Below are positions 54,750 through 63,084 of a stretch of DNA of 64,000 nt, in pieces. The notes under the pieces are model-generated. The model was given only the letters and a program-made list of their open reading frames with translations. It did no database searches and had not been told where the DNA came from. Where the stretch lies: the NCBI RefSeq assembly GCF_000721605.1, contig NZ_JOIZ01000007.1, positions 62,001-126,000 of the forward strand. The letters are read 5' to 3'. Position numbers and translations under genes: made by a program. The number at the start of each line of letters is the position of its first letter. Within the stretch, counting starts at the first letter, position 1. The stretch is from Streptomyces sp. NRRL S-37. GTDB taxonomy: Bacteria; Actinomycetota; Actinomycetes; Streptomycetales; Streptomycetaceae.

Positions 54750-55835
54750 TCACGGCCGGCGCAGCCGTGCCGCGCCCTTCAGGGTCCGTGCCGCCAGCGC
54801 CGCCAGGCGCGGACGGGCGCGGACGAAGCCGTGCACGCGGCGCGCGGGCTCGCGGCCCAGCCGGTACAGCGCGGCGCCCACGCCCGGGCGGGTCACCGCC
54901 CCCTCGTAGACGGCGAGTTCGCCGGTCTTCAGCGAGTCCTTGTACTCGGCCGGACCGCGCCCCAGGTCGAGCAGGCCGATGCCCTCGGCCGCCGCCGCCT
55001 CGGCCATCCGCAGATGCAGCACCAGACCCGGCGAGTACTTCGCGAACTCCGGGTCGTACGCCGGGAACCAGCAGGCCAGGACGGACGCCGAGCGCAGCCC
55101 GAAGTGCGCGGCGACGGGGCGGTCACCGGCGTACAGGACCGACAGGGTGCCCGTGCACTGGGCGGCGCGGGTCTCGGCGAGCCGGCCCACGAGCCGGGCG
55201 ATCCACTCCCGCGCGAACCGGTCGCGCCGCCCGGTCCTGCGGTACTGCGCCGACTTCCACTCCATCAGCGTGCGCAGCGCGGCCGGGTCGCGCTCGTCGA
55301 AGACGAACCGCACGGCTCCGGCCTGGCGGCCCAGCCTGCGCTCCTTGGCCAGCGTGGTCTTCAGGAACTTCGGCGACTGGGCGCGCAGTACCGACTCGTA
55401 CGTCTCGTAGCCCTTCTCCACGTCGATGACGTAGGTGGCGTGCTCCTCGGCCGCGTACGGCACGAACAGCCCCTGGCCCGCTTCCAGGTTGTCGAAGGCG
55501 AAGCTCGACACCGAGCAGCCCCGCAGCAGTTCGTCCGTCTCCAGGGCGATACCGGGACGCAGGACCGCGCCCTGGCAGTCCGACACCCCGAGCCCGATCG
55601 CCCGGCCCTGCCCCAGTGCGCCCCGCTCGTACGGCAGGAAACCCACCGGCTGCGCGCCCTCGTACAGCACCGCGACCCGGGCCCGCGGGCGCACCCGGGA
55701 CACGGCGACGGTGAACTCCGGTTCCATGAACGGGTTGCGCGGTGCGTCCGTCGCGGCGCGCAGTTCCCGCCAGCGCTCCCGCTCCCCCTCGCCGAGCTCC
55801 CCGGGCCTCAGCACACGCATGCGTCCACTGCTCAC
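54750..55835 (-). CDS. GNAT/FemAB-like acyltransferase of the CelD type
   Basis: The 361-residue protein resembles the CelD/BcsL group of GNAT-fold proteins found in polysaccharide clusters: FMEPEFTVAVSRV near the N-terminus, SPKFLKTTLAKERRLG in the middle, and RPVAAHFGLRS, then LLDLGRGPAEYKDSLKTG near the end. They are thought to acylate a sugar or lipid-linked intermediate. GTG at 55835 opens the minus-strand operon; the promoter should lie between it and the divergent HAD gene. Confidence 0.85.
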   Translation of the reverse strand: MSSGRMRVLRPGELGEGERERWRELRAATDAPRNPFMEPEFTVAVSRVRPRARVAVLYEGAQPVGFLPYERGALGQGRAIGLGVSDCQGAVLRPGIALETDELLRGCSVSSFAFDNLEAGQGLFVPYAAEEHATYVIDVEKGYETYESVLRAQSPKFLKTTLAKERRLGRQAGAVRFVFDERDPAALRTLMEWKSAQYRRTGRRDRFAREWIARLVGRLAETRAAQCTGTLSVLYAGDRPVAAHFGLRSASVLACWFPAYDPEFAKYSPGLVLHLRMAEAAAAEGIGLLDLGRGPAEYKDSLKTGELAVYEGAVTRPGVGAALYRLGREPARRVHGFVRARPRLAALAARTLKGAARLRRP

Positions 55836-56042
55836 CTGACCCCCCGATCAAGTCCCCCCTGGACCCTTGGAAGGTACCGCCCCGGACCGGGCGGACGGTA
55901 GATAGCGGACCATGTTCTTGCCAAACGGGGAAAGAGACCTGAACCGGTCCTTACCCGGCGCCGAGAGAAGGGGAACCGTACCGAAAGCGCATGCAAACGG
56001 GCACGGTGAATCGGGCCGTCGGGTTGTCCGTATTCTCTGATC

Positions 56043-56915
56043 ATGGCCGCACCCACCGCGTATTCACTCATCGCCACCGACCTGGACGGGACGCTGCTGC
56101 GCGGCGACGACACCGTCTCCGACCGGTCCCTCGCCGCGCTCGCGCGGGCGGAGCGGGCCGGCGCGCGGCACCTGGTGGTGACGGGGCGGCCGGCCCCCAG
56201 AGTGCGGTCGCTCCTGGACGACCTCGGCTGCACGGGGCTCGCGGTGTGCGGACAGGGCGCGCAGGTGTACGACGCCGGCGCGCACCGGCTGCTGTGGTCC
56301 GTGACACTGGACCGGGAACTGGCGGAGACGGCGCTCGGCAAGATCGAGGCCGAGGTGGGGGAGGTGTACGCCGCGGTCGACCAGGACGGGGTGGACGGGC
56401 TGACGCTGATCGAGCCCGGCTATCTGATGCCGCACCCGACCCTGCCCGCGGTACGGGTCGGGCGGCGGGCCGAGCTGTGGGACCGGCCGATCAGCAAGGT
56501 GCTGCTGCGCCACCCGGACCTGTCCGACGACGCGCTGGCGGCGGCGGCCCGGTCGGTGGTCGGGTCACTGGCCACGGTCACCATGTCGGGGCCGGGCACC
56601 GTGGAGCTCCAGCCGTGCGGGGTGACCAAGGCCACGGGGCTGGCGCTGGCCGCGGAGCACCTGGGGCTGAGCCCGGCGCGCACGATCGCCTTCGGCGACA
56701 TGCCGAACGACATCCCCATGTTCGGCTGGGCGGCCCACGGCGTCGCCATGGCCGGCGCGCATCCCGAACTGAAGGCGGTGGCGGACGAGGTCACCACGTC
56801 GAACGAGGACGACGGCGTGGCCGTCGTCCTCGAGCGACTGTTCGGCGGGGCGGTGACGCTCGCCCGTCAGCGGGTGGCTCAGTACGCGCCGAAGACGTTG
56901 TCGATGGAGCCGTAG
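56043..56915 (+). CDS. HAD-superfamily Cof-type phosphatase
   Basis: The 290-residue cytoplasmic enzyme has motif I DLDGTLLRGDD at about residues 13-23, motif II VVTGRPAPRV, and motif IV GDMPNDIPMFGWAAHGVAM at about 216-234, with a Cof-type cap between. Members dephosphorylate sugar phosphates and related compounds. Its last 37 bases overlap the convergent transglycosylase gene, so the two C-termini are encoded on opposite strands of the same DNA. Confidence 0.9.
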   Translation: MAAPTAYSLIATDLDGTLLRGDDTVSDRSLAALARAERAGARHLVVTGRPAPRVRSLLDDLGCTGLAVCGQGAQVYDAGAHRLLWSVTLDRELAETALGKIEAEVGEVYAAVDQDGVDGLTLIEPGYLMPHPTLPAVRVGRRAELWDRPISKVLLRHPDLSDDALAAAARSVVGSLATVTMSGPGTVELQPCGVTKATGLALAAEHLGLSPARTIAFGDMPNDIPMFGWAAHGVAMAGAHPELKAVADEVTTSNEDDGVAVVLERLFGGAVTLARQRVAQYAPKTLSMEP

Positions 56916-57361
56916 CGGTCGGCCGCGTAGTTGCAGGACGCCGTGATGTTCGCGACCGGGTCGTACGGGTCGAAGGCGGTGCCGGGCACGTGGTAGGCCT
57001 CGAAGGTCGGGTCGATGATCTGCAGCAGGCCCTTCGACGGGGTGCCCTTGGCGGCGTTGGAGTCCCAGTTGTTGATGGCGTACGGGTTGCCGGAGGACTC
57101 GCGCATGATGTTGCGGTGGATGGCGTCGTAGCTGCCCGGGATGCCGTTCTGCGCCATGATGTCCAGCGACTCGCGGATCCAGCCGTCGAGGTTGTCCGGG
57201 TACGCCGTCGCGGGGGCGGCAGCGGTCGTCGTCGTCGGCTCGGTGGTGGCCGCGGAGGCGCCGGTGGCGCCGATCAGCGGCAGGGCGACCACGGCGACGC
57301 CGGTGCCGGCGACGGCGAGGGAGCGGGCGAGGCGGCGGCGGTGCTGACCGAAAGCAGGCAT
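56879..57361 (-). CDS. Secreted transglycosylase (SLT domain)
   Basis: The 160-residue protein has a signal peptide ending GASAATTE, a Thr/Ala-rich linker, and a small lytic-transglycosylase domain with the catalytic Glu in IMRESSGNPYAINNWD and GLLQIIDPTFEAY. It cleaves peptidoglycan glycan strands. ATG at 57361 is preceded by GGAGAGG, which immediately follows a c-di-AMP riboswitch. In Streptomyces several cell-wall hydrolase genes are under this riboswitch. It overlaps the HAD gene convergently. Confidence 0.92.
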   Translation of the reverse strand: MPAFGQHRRRLARSLAVAGTGVAVVALPLIGATGASAATTEPTTTTAAAPATAYPDNLDGWIRESLDIMAQNGIPGSYDAIHRNIMRESSGNPYAINNWDSNAAKGTPSKGLLQIIDPTFEAYHVPGTAFDPYDPVANITASCNYAADRYGSIDNVFGAY

Positions 57362-57378
57362 GTCTGGGTTCCTCTCCT

Positions 57379-57559
57379 ACGCCTGCGAGGTGAGCTGTCG
57401 GGTTCGGGCGGGAGAGTGCCCGGCCGTGCCCCTGCGGGCATGGCTTCACCCCTAGCCGTCCCGGCGCGATGTCCGGTGCGGCGACTTACCTGGGTCCCCC
57501 ACTCCTGCCGTCGTGAGTTCGTCGTCGGATGTGATGCGGGCGGCGGCAGGATTAGGCGT
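57379..57559 (-). promoter_or_regulatory. c-di-AMP (ydaO-yuaA) riboswitch
   Basis: On the minus strand the aptamer runs from 57559 to 57379. The closing P1 helix pairs ACGCCT (57559-57554) with AGGCGT (57384-57379). Hallmark segments in order are GGGGGACCCA (57500-57491), GGGGTGAAGCC (57452-57442), and CGCCCGAACCCGACAGCTCACCT (57411-57389 in part). The ribosome site GGAGAGG (57377-57371) begins one base after P1, so ligand binding could act on translation as well as transcription. Known regulation is repression of cell-wall hydrolase expression when c-di-AMP is high. Confidence 0.93.
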
Positions 57560-57576
57560 CCACCCGGCAGGCCCGG

Positions 57577-57606
57577 AACGTATGCGAGAGCACATGTCGG
57601 GAACAA
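57577..57606 (-). promoter_or_regulatory. Likely promoter of the riboswitch transcript
   Basis: On the minus strand TTGTTC (57606-57601) and TACGTT (57582-57577) are separated by 18 bases and resemble -35 and -10 hexamers for the main sigma factor. Transcription would begin about 10 bases before the aptamer. The spacing and position support it; the hexamers are only partial matches. Confidence 0.4.
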
Positions 57607-58095
57607 GTGCGGGCATCACAGAAGGTGCCGTTTGATCTTGTGATGGGGCTTTTGGGGTGCTTGATCCTTTGCTGTAGCCAAGGGTCAACTCGGCGGCGGG
57701 GGAAGGGGGAAGGGGAGTGGCGGCGGGTGGCGGGGGTACCGGGTCGCGCGTGACTCACTTCACTGGGGAACACCCGTGAGCGCATTTTTCGCCAAGGGGA
57801 ATTAGCTCGGTATTTGCGGCAAATCGGACGTCGGGGCGGGCAGGATGGTCCACGTGGTGAGGCGGGGCCCGGAAGCCGGGCCGAGGAGTGGATCGGTACG
57901 TCCGGGAAAACGGAAAATGTCCGTTGTTATCAACCGATCAAAAGCACTCTGCTCCCGGTCCCGTACCGTCCTGCCCGTAACCCCGGGCGCTGGCGGTGAT
58001 CGAAACGTGACCGGATACGCTGACTTGAGTGATGGCAGCGACCTATCGACATTCCGTGTAACCGCCAGTGGACACCAGCAGACAGGAGACCCCTC
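57607..58095. other. Intergenic region upstream of the polyprenyl synthase gene
   Basis: No gene is supported in this stretch. It holds an inverted repeat CATCACA/TGTGATG (57614-57620, 57639-57645), purine-rich DNA at 57690-57720 and A/T-richer patches near 57781-57835 and 57907-57950. Promoters for the transglycosylase (leftwards) and the polyprenyl synthase (rightwards) should lie here. Confidence 0.4.
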
Positions 58096-59106
58096 GTGAC
58101 CGTCGTCGGGCCGTTCGGGCTGAGCGTGCGGGACCAGGCTCTGGAAGCCGATGTCCAGGCCGGGATGACGGCTGTCGAGGAAGGGCTGCTCGAGGCCACC
58201 AAGAGTGAGGTCCCCTTCATCACGGGAGCCGCCCAGCACCTGGTGCGGGCCGGCGGCAAGCGGTTCCGCCCGCTGCTCGTGATGCTCGCCGCCCAGTTCG
58301 GCGACCCCTACGCGCCCGGTGTCGTGCCCTCGGCCGTGGTGGTGGAGCTCACCCATCTGGCCACGCTGTACCACGACGACGTGATGGACGAGGCCGATGT
58401 GCGGCGCGGCGTCGCCAGCGCGAACGCCCGCTGGGGCAACTCCGTCGCGGTCCTCACCGGCGACTTCCTCTTCGCACGGGCCTCGCACATCCTGGCCGAC
58501 CTCGGCCCGGAGGCCGTACGGGTGCAGGCCGAGGCGTTCGAGCGGCTGGTCACCGGGCAGATCCTGGAGACCGCGGGACCGCAGGACGGACGCGACCCGG
58601 TCGACCACTACCTCGACGTGCTCGGCGGCAAGACCGGCTCGCTGGTCGCCGTCGCCTGCCGGTTCGGCGCGATGATGTCGGGCGCCGACGAGACGGTCGT
58701 GGACGTGCTGACCCAGTACGGCGAGCGGCTCGGCGTCGCCTTCCAGCTCGCCGACGACGTCCTGGACATCGCCTCCGACTCCCACGAGTCCGGCAAGACC
58801 CCCGGCACCGACCTGCGCGAGGGCATCGCCACCCTGCCCGTGCTGCGGCTGCGCGAACGGGCGGCCCGGCTGGGTCTCGCCGACGACATCGCCCTGTGCG
58901 AGCTGCTCGACTCCGACCTCACCGACGACGCCCGGCACGCCGAGGCGCTGCGGCTGCTGCGCGCCCACCCCGCGCTGGAGCAGGCCCGCCGGGACACCGT
59001 GCGCTACGCCGAGGAGGCGCGCACGGCACTCGCCCCGCTGCGGGAGTGCGAGGCGAGGACGGCACTCGTGGAGCTGTGCGACGCGGTGGTGCACCGCGCG
59101 GGCTGA
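58096..59106 (+). CDS. Long-chain polyprenyl diphosphate synthase
   Basis: The 336-residue enzyme makes the isoprenoid tail precursor of menaquinone. The two aspartate-rich motifs are present: DDVMDEADVRRG (about residues 94-105) and DDVLD in QLADDVLDIASD (about 218-222), with the chain start GGKRFRPLL. Class is heptaprenyl/octaprenyl/nonaprenyl-type; the exact chain length cannot be read. GTG at 58096. With mqnC, menG and the reductase gene it completes a local set of menaquinone functions. Confidence 0.92.
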   Translation: MTVVGPFGLSVRDQALEADVQAGMTAVEEGLLEATKSEVPFITGAAQHLVRAGGKRFRPLLVMLAAQFGDPYAPGVVPSAVVVELTHLATLYHDDVMDEADVRRGVASANARWGNSVAVLTGDFLFARASHILADLGPEAVRVQAEAFERLVTGQILETAGPQDGRDPVDHYLDVLGGKTGSLVAVACRFGAMMSGADETVVDVLTQYGERLGVAFQLADDVLDIASDSHESGKTPGTDLREGIATLPVLRLRERAARLGLADDIALCELLDSDLTDDARHAEALRLLRAHPALEQARRDTVRYAEEARTALAPLRECEARTALVELCDAVVHRAG

Positions 59107-59119
59107 GCCGGCCCGAACT

Positions 59120-59147
59120 CTCCCCCGACCCCTACGGGGAGGGGGAG
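59120..59147 (+). terminator. Terminator after the polyprenyl synthase gene
   Basis: CTCCCCC (59120-59126) pairs with GGGGGAG (59141-59147), and CCCC (59129-59132) with GGGG (59136-59139), leaving a 3-base loop and a small internal bulge. It lies 14 bases after the stop codon. Confidence 0.68.
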
Positions 59148-59348
59148 GGAACCGCCCTCCGTGTCATACCCCAGCAGTACGCGGAGTTGCGTCCGGGGGC
59201 TGACGAATCCCCCTGCCGGATTTGGTCAGATGGACCACGACGGACAACACCACTCCTCACCGATTCGGGTGAGAATGGCGGCTCAGGGTGAAACTGGTGC
59301 GAGGTCACGAGACGAAAAGCCGCCGCCGACCACGGAGGTAGGGCACAC

Positions 59349-60584
59349 ATGGCACCGTACGAATCCGACGACATGACGACCGCGCGGGAGGCCGACGAGC
59401 CGCGCGCGGGGCGGCGCAGGGCCGCGCGGTACGTCGTCCCGGTCACGGTGATGGGAGTGGCGGCCGCGACCATCGGGCTCGTCCCCGCGATCGCCAGCTC
59501 CGGCGACCCCGACCTGCCGGAGATCACCGCCGCGCAGCTCATAGAGAAGATCGCGAAATCGGACGTCGAGCGGCTGTCCGGCACCGTGAAGATCACCACG
59601 GATCTCGGTCTGCCGGACCTCGGCGGCCTGGAGAGCGGCCTCATGTCCGGCGCCACGGGGCAGGGCGGGGACGGCGGCTCCTCGGCCGACCCGTCCGCCA
59701 AGCTCGCCGAACTGGCCTCCGGCACGCACACCCTGCGGATCGCGGCCGACGGCCCGGACCGGCAGAAGGTGTCGCTCCTGGAGAACGCCGCCGAGTACAG
59801 CCTGATCCACAACGGCAAGGACGTCTGGGGCTACGACAGCGGCTCCAACGAGGTCTACCACGGCACCGTCGACGCCTCCGGCGAGGACCGGGAGCGGCAG
59901 ACCCCGGCCACCCCGAAGGACTTCGCCGAGGAGGCGCTGAAGTCGGTCGACGACACCACGTCCGTGACCGTCGACGGCACCGCCCAGGTGGCCGGCCGGG
60001 ACGCGTACAAGCTGGTCGTCAAGCCCCGGCAGTCCGGCTCCACGGTCGGCGCGATCAGCATCGCCGTCGACCACGAGACCGGTATGCCGCTGAAGTTCAC
60101 GCTCACCCCGTCCAGCGGCGGCGCGGCCGTCGTGGACGTCGGCTTCACCCAGGTGAGCTTCGGCAAGCCGGCCGCCTCGACGTTCGACTTCACCCCGCCC
60201 AAGGGCGCCAAGGTGACCGAGGACGGCGAACTCGACCAGGGCCGGGAGCACTCAGGGAAGCACTCCGGGAAGCCGGAGAACGCCCCGAAGTCCGAGGAGG
60301 ACCTGGCCAAGGGCCTCGACGGGCTGAAGACGCTCGGTGAGGGCTGGAACTCCGTCGCCGTCTTCGGCACCGGCGACCAGGGCGTCCTGCCCACCGGCGG
60401 GGAGACCGGCGGTGACCTCGACGGCTTCATCGGTTCCCTCGGCGACCAGGTCAAGGGCGACTTCGGCACCGGCACGGTGTTCAGCACCCGCCTGGTGAAC
60501 GCCCTGATCACCGAGGACGGCAAGGTCTACGTGGGCATGGTCACCAAGGACGCGCTCGTGAAGGCCGCCGACGCGGGGAAGTAA
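59349..60584 (+). CDS. LolA-like exported protein (outer-membrane lipoprotein carrier fold)
   Basis: The 411-residue protein has a membrane helix or signal anchor at about residues 29-49 (VVPVTVMGVAAATIGLVPAIA), then a region typical of LolA/LolB-like or LppX-type lipid-binding proteins (DVERLSGTVKITTDLGLPDL, VSLLENAAEYSLIHNGKDVWGYD, AYKLVVKPRQSGSTVG). In actinobacteria such proteins may carry lipids across the envelope. ATG at 59349 has GGAGG upstream. An ABC transporter pair starts 40 bases downstream, so the three may form one export system. Confidence 0.82.
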   Translation: MAPYESDDMTTAREADEPRAGRRRAARYVVPVTVMGVAAATIGLVPAIASSGDPDLPEITAAQLIEKIAKSDVERLSGTVKITTDLGLPDLGGLESGLMSGATGQGGDGGSSADPSAKLAELASGTHTLRIAADGPDRQKVSLLENAAEYSLIHNGKDVWGYDSGSNEVYHGTVDASGEDRERQTPATPKDFAEEALKSVDDTTSVTVDGTAQVAGRDAYKLVVKPRQSGSTVGAISIAVDHETGMPLKFTLTPSSGGAAVVDVGFTQVSFGKPAASTFDFTPPKGAKVTEDGELDQGREHSGKHSGKPENAPKSEEDLAKGLDGLKTLGEGWNSVAVFGTGDQGVLPTGGETGGDLDGFIGSLGDQVKGDFGTGTVFSTRLVNALITEDGKVYVGMVTKDALVKAADAGK

Positions 60585-60624
60585 GACCCGGAGCCTGACG
60601 ACGTGACAGGGATCGAGGGAGCCG

Positions 60625-61587
60625 ATGGGTGAGGCGTCCGCCGGCGAGCATGTGGGTGAGGGAGTCATCACCACCCGCGCGCTCACCAAGCGCTACCGCG
60701 GCGGACAGCTCGCCGTCGACGGTCTGCACCTGACCGTCCCGGCGGGCAGCGTCTTCGGCTTCCTCGGCCCCAACGGCTCCGGCAAGACCACCACCATCCG
60801 CATGCTGATGGGCCTGATCGGGCCGACCTCCGGCACGGCGCACGTCCTGGGGCGCCCCATGCCGCGCTCCGCGCGCGCCGTGCTGCCCCACGTCGGCGCC
60901 CTCATCGAGGGCCCGGCCCTGTACGGCTTCCTCTCCGGCCGCGACAACCTGCTGCGCTACGACGCGGCCGACCCGACCGCCGACCCGCGCACCCGGCGCG
61001 CCCGCGTCGCCGCCGCCCTGGACCGGGTGGGCCTCACGGCAGCCGCCGGGAAGAAGGCGAAGGCGTACTCCCTCGGCATGAGGCAGCGCCTCGGCCTCGC
61101 GGCCGCGCTGCTCCAGCCGCGCCGGCTGCTCGTCCTGGACGAGCCCACCAACGGCCTCGACCCGCAGGGCATGCGGGAGATCCGCACGCTGGTGCGCGAA
61201 CTGGCCTCGGACGGCACCACCGTCTTCCTCTCCTCCCACCTCCTCGACGAGATCGAGCAGGTGTGCACCCACGCCGCCGTGATGGCGCGGGGCCGGCTGA
61301 TCACCCAGGGCCCGGTCGCCGACCTGGCCGCGGGCGCCCGGGGCCGGCTGGCGGTGACCACCCCCGACCCGGCGGACGCCGCCCGGGTGCTCAAGGAGCA
61401 GGGGGTCGCCGATGTCGCCGTGGACGGGGAGCGGGTGACCGGCGAGGTGCCCGGACGCGACCTCGCCGAGGTGAACGCGGCACTGGTGACGGCGGGCGTC
61501 CGGGTGCGCGGCTTCGGGGTGGAACGGGCCTCGCTGGAGGACGCGTTCGTGGCGCTGACCGGGGAGGGCTTCGATGTCGCGGGCTGA
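60625..61587 (+). CDS. ABC transporter ATP-binding protein
   Basis: The 320-residue ATPase has Walker A GPNGSGKTTT (about residues 48-57), signature YSLGMRQRLGLAAALL (about 149-164), Walker B LLVLDEPTNGLDP and the H-loop in LSSHLLDEIE. It is of the ABC-2 export type (BcrA/CcmA-like). A C-terminal domain of about 75 residues follows (FGVERASLEDAFVALTG). Its 3' end overlaps the permease gene by 14 bases. Confidence 0.93.
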   Translation: MGEASAGEHVGEGVITTRALTKRYRGGQLAVDGLHLTVPAGSVFGFLGPNGSGKTTTIRMLMGLIGPTSGTAHVLGRPMPRSARAVLPHVGALIEGPALYGFLSGRDNLLRYDAADPTADPRTRRARVAAALDRVGLTAAAGKKAKAYSLGMRQRLGLAAALLQPRRLLVLDEPTNGLDPQGMREIRTLVRELASDGTTVFLSSHLLDEIEQVCTHAAVMARGRLITQGPVADLAAGARGRLAVTTPDPADAARVLKEQGVADVAVDGERVTGEVPGRDLAEVNAALVTAGVRVRGFGVERASLEDAFVALTGEGFDVAG

Positions 61588-62446
61588 AGCGGTGCGCGAG
61601 GTGAGCCCGCTGTGGACGCTGGGCCTGTTCCGCAGCGAGCTGCTCACCACCTTCCGGCGCTGGCGCACCCTCGCCCTGCTCGGGGTGCTGGCCGCGGTGC
61701 CGGTCCTGGTCGGCATCGCCGTACGGATCGAGACCGGTGACGGCTCGTCGGCCGGTGGCGGGGGCGGCGGGGGAGGGCCGGCGTTCATCTCGCAGATCAC
61801 CAACAACGGCCTGTTCCTGGTCTTCACCGCGCTCGCCGCCACGCTGCCGTTCTTCCTGCCCATGGCGATCGGGGTCGTCGCGGGCGACGCCGTCGCGGGT
61901 GAGGCGAACGCCGGCACCCTGCGCTATCTGCTGGTCGCGCCGGCCGGCCGTACCCGCCTGCTGCTCACCAAGTACGCGACGGTCATGACGTTCTGTCTGG
62001 CCGCCACCCTCGTGGTCGCCGTGTCGGCGCTGATCACCGGTGCGCTGCTGTTCCCGCTGGGCGAGCTCACGACCATCTCGGGCACCCGGATCAGCTTCTC
62101 CGAGGGGCTGGCCAGAGCGCTGCTGATCGCCCTGGTCGTCGCCGTGTCACTGATCGGGGTGGCGGCGCTCGGCCTGTTCGTCTCGACGCTGACCAACAGT
62201 GGCATCGCGGCGATGGCGACCACCGTCGGGCTGCTGATCACGGTCCAGATCGTCGACCAGATCCCGCAGTTGCACGCCCTGCATCCCTACCTCTTCTCCC
62301 ACTACTGGCTGTCCTTCGCCGACCTGATGCGCGAACCGGTCTACTGGGACGACCTGACGAAGAACCTCGGCCTCCAAGCCCTCTACGCGGCCGTGTTCGG
62401 CTCGGCGGCATGGGCGCGGTTCACGGCGAAGGACATCAGCGCGTAG
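61574..62446 (+). CDS. ABC-2 transporter permease
   Basis: The 290-residue permease has six membrane segments (TLALLGVLAAVPVLVGIAV, LFLVFTALAATLPFFLPMAIG, VMTFCLAATLVVAVSALITGALLF and three more). A Gly-rich loop (SSAGGGGGGGGP) follows the first helix. It partners the ATPase encoded just upstream. Substrate unknown; a lipid or peptide is possible because of the LolA-like gene in the same run. Confidence 0.9.
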   Translation: MSRAEAVREVSPLWTLGLFRSELLTTFRRWRTLALLGVLAAVPVLVGIAVRIETGDGSSAGGGGGGGGPAFISQITNNGLFLVFTALAATLPFFLPMAIGVVAGDAVAGEANAGTLRYLLVAPAGRTRLLLTKYATVMTFCLAATLVVAVSALITGALLFPLGELTTISGTRISFSEGLARALLIALVVAVSLIGVAALGLFVSTLTNSGIAAMATTVGLLITVQIVDQIPQLHALHPYLFSHYWLSFADLMREPVYWDDLTKNLGLQALYAAVFGSAAWARFTAKDISA

Positions 62447-62476
62447 AAATGCGGTGGCGGAGGCCGGCCGGGGCGT

Positions 62477-63082
62477 GTGACCGTGCCGTCCATGGGCAAC
62501 TCACAGGCGTACCCCGTCCTGCGGACCACCGACGCGGCCGAGGCGTACCGGCAGGCCAGGAGGCTGTGCGCGCTGCTGGAACATGTCGAGGACACGGTGT
62601 GGCTGTTCGCTGTACTGCCGACGGTCCGCGATGTGCGGCGGATCGCCGCGCGCGCTCCGGGACTGCCCTTCGACCACGCCGCCACCCGGACCCGTCCGGC
62701 AACGGGGGATCACGTCTGGTTCGACCTCGACGTGACGGCACTGGAGGATGCGGAGCTGGAGCGACACCTGCCACTGTCCTTCTCCGAGGACGTCGATCGT
62801 GAGCGGGTCGAGGACGGGATCCTGGCCGCGCTGGGCGAGGGCATGGTCTCCCTCGAATGGCACGGATGCTGGCCGGACGACCCGGACGCGGACTCGGACG
62901 GGTACCCGAAGTACGACGGGGTCCAGGTCTTGTTCCACGGTGATGAGGCCCAGTACGGCGACTGGACGGAGGAGCACACCGTCTTCGTCCATGTGACCAA
63001 GTTCGGGGACCTGCCCCGCGCCCGTAAGCTCGCCGCCCACATCGGCAGCGAGGTGCTGGGAGAAGCCCAGCTCGGCTGGTGA
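62477..63082 (+). CDS. Uncharacterised acidic protein
   Basis: The 201-residue protein was not recognised. It is acidic and soluble, without a signal peptide or membrane helix; a Trp/Asp-rich stretch (LEWHGCWPDDPDADSDGYPKYDG) sits near residue 135. The start is uncertain: GTG at 62477 or ATG at 62492 (MGNSQAYP). It follows the ABC permease by 30 bases and may be cotranscribed. It ends 2 bases before the convergent reductase stop. Confidence 0.65.
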   Translation: MTVPSMGNSQAYPVLRTTDAAEAYRQARRLCALLEHVEDTVWLFAVLPTVRDVRRIAARAPGLPFDHAATRTRPATGDHVWFDLDVTALEDAELERHLPLSFSEDVDRERVEDGILAALGEGMVSLEWHGCWPDDPDADSDGYPKYDGVQVLFHGDEAQYGDWTEEHTVFVHVTKFGDLPRARKLAAHIGSEVLGEAQLGW

Positions 63083-63084
63083 CG

